From NCBI GenBank assembly GCA_002083985.1, contig MTER01000142.1, positions 1-6,316 of the forward strand: 6,316 nucleotides of DNA, written 5' to 3'. This document shows, one piece after another, positions 5,042-6,316 of this stretch (its first letter is position 1; the number at the start of each line of letters is the position of its first letter). The notes under the pieces were generated by a model. The model was not told the DNA's origin, did no database searches, and saw only the letters and a list, made by a program, of their open reading frames with translations. The DNA comes from Candidatus Altarchaeales archaeon A3. Lineage in GTDB: Archaea; Altiarchaeota; Altiarchaeia; Altiarchaeales; Altiarchaeaceae. Both the position numbers and the translations under genes were made by a program.

Positions 5042-5878
5042 ATGATAAAATTAGTTCCAAAATTTAAAACAACAATACCTGTATTTGCAGAGAACATAAG
5101 TCCAGACAAATTTTCCGGAAAGTCGCCTGATGAAATCAAAACGATTGAGATATTTCACGGAAATCAAAAGAAATTTTTAGATGACCTGTTTGAAATTTAT
5201 AAAGAGAATGAAGGAAATGAGACCAATGAGGAAATTTTAATTGACGGTGATGTATCAATGGTCAGGGAAATCGGAAAGGGAATGACAAAGGGAAAAATTA
5301 CAATTAATGGAAATGCGGGAATGCACCTTGGTACATATATGGAAGGCGGAACAATTGAAGTTAAGAGAAATACTGATGACTGGCTTGGGGCGGAAATGAA
5401 AGGCGGACTGATAAAAGTCAGCGGAAATGCGGGAAATTTTGCAGGTGGGGCGTATTACGGAAGCAATGCAGGTATGGAAGGAGGAATAATAATTATTGAA
5501 GGAAATGCAGGCAATGAAGTCGGGAGATTTATGGCTTTGGGAACAATTGTTGTTAAAGGAAACACCGGAAATTTTGCCGGCGTTCATATAAAGGGTGGGA
5601 CAATATGTTGCTTTGGAAATTTAGGTGCAAGGGCTGGAGCCGAGATGCATGACGGAACCATAGTTGCAATGCATAATCATGATTCTGATCCATCATGTTT
5701 ACTTCTTCCGACATTTAAATCAAACACAATTGCAAAATTTACATTCATAAATTTATTTTTAATGGAATTAAGAAATTACGGCATTCAGACAGATGCTCAA
5801 TTTTTCGGAAATTATGAACGGTTTAGCGGGGATTTCGCCGAACAGGGAAAAGGTGAAATTTTTTTATTTAGAGGATGA
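5042..5878 (+). CDS. fwdC: Formylmethanofuran dehydrogenase subunit C
   Basis: This 278-residue protein is subunit C of the tungsten/molybdenum formylmethanofuran dehydrogenase, which in methanogens reduces CO2 on methanofuran to the formyl level (and runs backwards in oxidative pathways). From about residue 77 to 210 it shows seven turns of the GxxxGxxMxxGxIxVxGNxG type, the right-handed beta-helix shared with the C-terminal domain of glutamate synthase: for instance LGTYMEGGTIEV, LGAEMKGGLIKVSGNAG, VGRFMALGTIVVKGNTG and AGVHIKGGTICCFGNLG. The fourth turn carries the usual insertion AYYGSNAGM. Length is normal. The N-terminal IKLVPKFKTTIPVFAENISPD matches the family start and confirms the ATG at 5042. 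It stands alone: no fwdA, B or D adjoins it, and it has its own promoter and terminator. FwdC forms the structural link of the complex, so the partners must be encoded elsewhere. Confidence 0.95.
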   Translation: MIKLVPKFKTTIPVFAENISPDKFSGKSPDEIKTIEIFHGNQKKFLDDLFEIYKENEGNETNEEILIDGDVSMVREIGKGMTKGKITINGNAGMHLGTYMEGGTIEVKRNTDDWLGAEMKGGLIKVSGNAGNFAGGAYYGSNAGMEGGIIIIEGNAGNEVGRFMALGTIVVKGNTGNFAGVHIKGGTICCFGNLGARAGAEMHDGTIVAMHNHDSDPSCLLLPTFKSNTIAKFTFINLFLMELRNYGIQTDAQFFGNYERFSGDFAEQGKGEIFLFRG

Positions 5879-5882
5879 AAAA

Positions 5883-5908
5883 TTTTTATACCTGTATTTA
5901 TTTTTTTA
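5883..5908 (+). terminator. T-rich transcription terminator after fwdC
   Basis: Two T runs (5883-5887 and 5901-5907) stand within 30 bases of the fwdC stop without a strong hairpin. Archaeal polymerase terminates at such oligo-T stretches. With the separate TATA box before rpoH, this suggests fwdC is monocistronic. Confidence 0.5.
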
Positions 5909-5950
5909 GCATTTATATCTCCTTCTAATTAATAAACCCTAAAAATTAAA

Positions 5951-5988
5951 GTTATAAATTTAAATAGTTAAAATTTTAAACCCTTAAA
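5951..5988 (+). promoter_or_regulatory. Promoter of rpoH
   Basis: GTTATAAATTTAAAT (5951-5965) contains a TATA-like core about 29-37 bases before the TTG at 5989, giving a leaderless or nearly leaderless transcript. This spacing supports the TTG start over the internal ATG at 6025. No Shine-Dalgarno motif is present. Confidence 0.5.
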
Positions 5989-6312
5989 TTGGCATCCCAT
6001 ATTTTAATTCCGAAACATGAGGTAATGGCAGATAACGAAGTTGAAGAACTGTTGAAGAAATATAATGTAACGAAAGATAAACTCCCGAAAATTTATGAAT
6101 TTGATGCGGCAATATCCGAATTAAAGCCGGAGCCAAAACCGGGAGATGTAATAAAAATATCGCGAAAAAGCCCGACAGCAGGAAGTACATTTTATTACAG
6201 AGTTGTAGTTTTAGGAACAATTCTTGGAAAGGGTGCTTCTGAACGTACGGAAGAGGAAATTGCAGAATACGCTGAGGATGTAGAAGAGGAAGAAGAAGAA
6301 ATTAATGAGTGA
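5989..6312 (+). CDS. rpoH: DNA-directed RNA polymerase subunit H (Rpb5 C-terminal homologue)
   Basis: RpoH is the archaeal counterpart of the C-terminal domain of eukaryotic Rpb5 and a core part of RNA polymerase at the downstream DNA clamp. The family hallmarks are all present: HILIPKHEVM (4-13), ELLKKYNVTKDKLPKI (20-35), KPGDVIKISRKSPTAG (50-65) and YYRVVV (69-74). The TTG start is chosen because the conserved HxLxPKHE motif lies before the first ATG (residue 13). The conserved core ends near residue 74 and most archaeal RpoH proteins stop there at roughly 75-85 residues; this one adds about 33 residues, and 14 of the last 23 are Glu or Asp, including six Glu in a row (99-104). The tail is in frame and uninterrupted. 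RpoH normally precedes rpoB; the window ends 4 bases after the stop, where TTG (6313-6315) might be the next start. Confidence 0.93.
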   Translation: MASHILIPKHEVMADNEVEELLKKYNVTKDKLPKIYEFDAAISELKPEPKPGDVIKISRKSPTAGSTFYYRVVVLGTILGKGASERTEEEIAEYAEDVEEEEEEINE

Positions 6313-6316
6313 TTGA

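Noticed and set aside
6025..6312. Starting rpoH at the internal ATG
   Set aside because: It would remove the conserved HILIPKHE motif, and the TATA-like box spacing fits the TTG at 5989.

Overview
The window comes from an AT-rich archaeon, most probably a euryarchaeon with a methanofuran-based C1 pathway (a methanogen, anaerobic methane/alkane oxidiser or Archaeoglobus-like lineage). Three things point there: FwdC (formylmethanofuran dehydrogenase subunit C), RpoH (the archaeal Rpb5-like RNA polymerase subunit), and starts that follow archaeal TATA-like boxes with no Shine-Dalgarno sequence, so leaderless transcripts are likely. I cannot place it to genus.

Layout, all recognised genes on the + strand: (1) 1-335, intergenic, with two hairpin/palindromic repeats and a decayed transposase fragment. 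(2) 336-977, a four-helix PsiE-like membrane domain fused to a C-terminal ACT domain. (3) 1068-3501, a two-gene ABC-2 export system: a permease with a large outer loop crowded with N-glycosylation sequons, then its ATPase. (4) 3502-4298, about 800 bases of decayed insertion-sequence material: a second copy of the transposase fragment, a candidate terminal inverted repeat, hairpin repeats and one possible small ORF with a TATA-like box. (5) 4299-4731, a hicB-hicA toxin-antitoxin pair whose hicA is broken by a one-base frameshift, so the module looks dead unless the assembly is wrong. (6) 4732-5041, a hairpin-rich intergenic region ending in the fwdC promoter. (7) 5042-5878, a solitary fwdC with its own promoter and a T-rich terminator. 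(8) 5989-6312, rpoH with a TTG start and an unusual acidic tail. In archaea rpoH usually leads the rpoH-rpoB-rpoA operon, which probably continues past the window edge.

The genes do not form one system. Housekeeping genes (fwdC, rpoH) lie beside accessory genes (PsiE-ACT, exporter, toxin-antitoxin) separated by repeat-rich spacers. The most notable signals are two homologous spacers (about 10-276 and 3798-4056), each in front of an accessory gene; a family of AT-rich hairpins with 5-nt loops; the sequon-dense transporter loop; the PsiE-ACT fusion; and the acidic RpoH tail. I see no convincing new defence or biosynthetic system.
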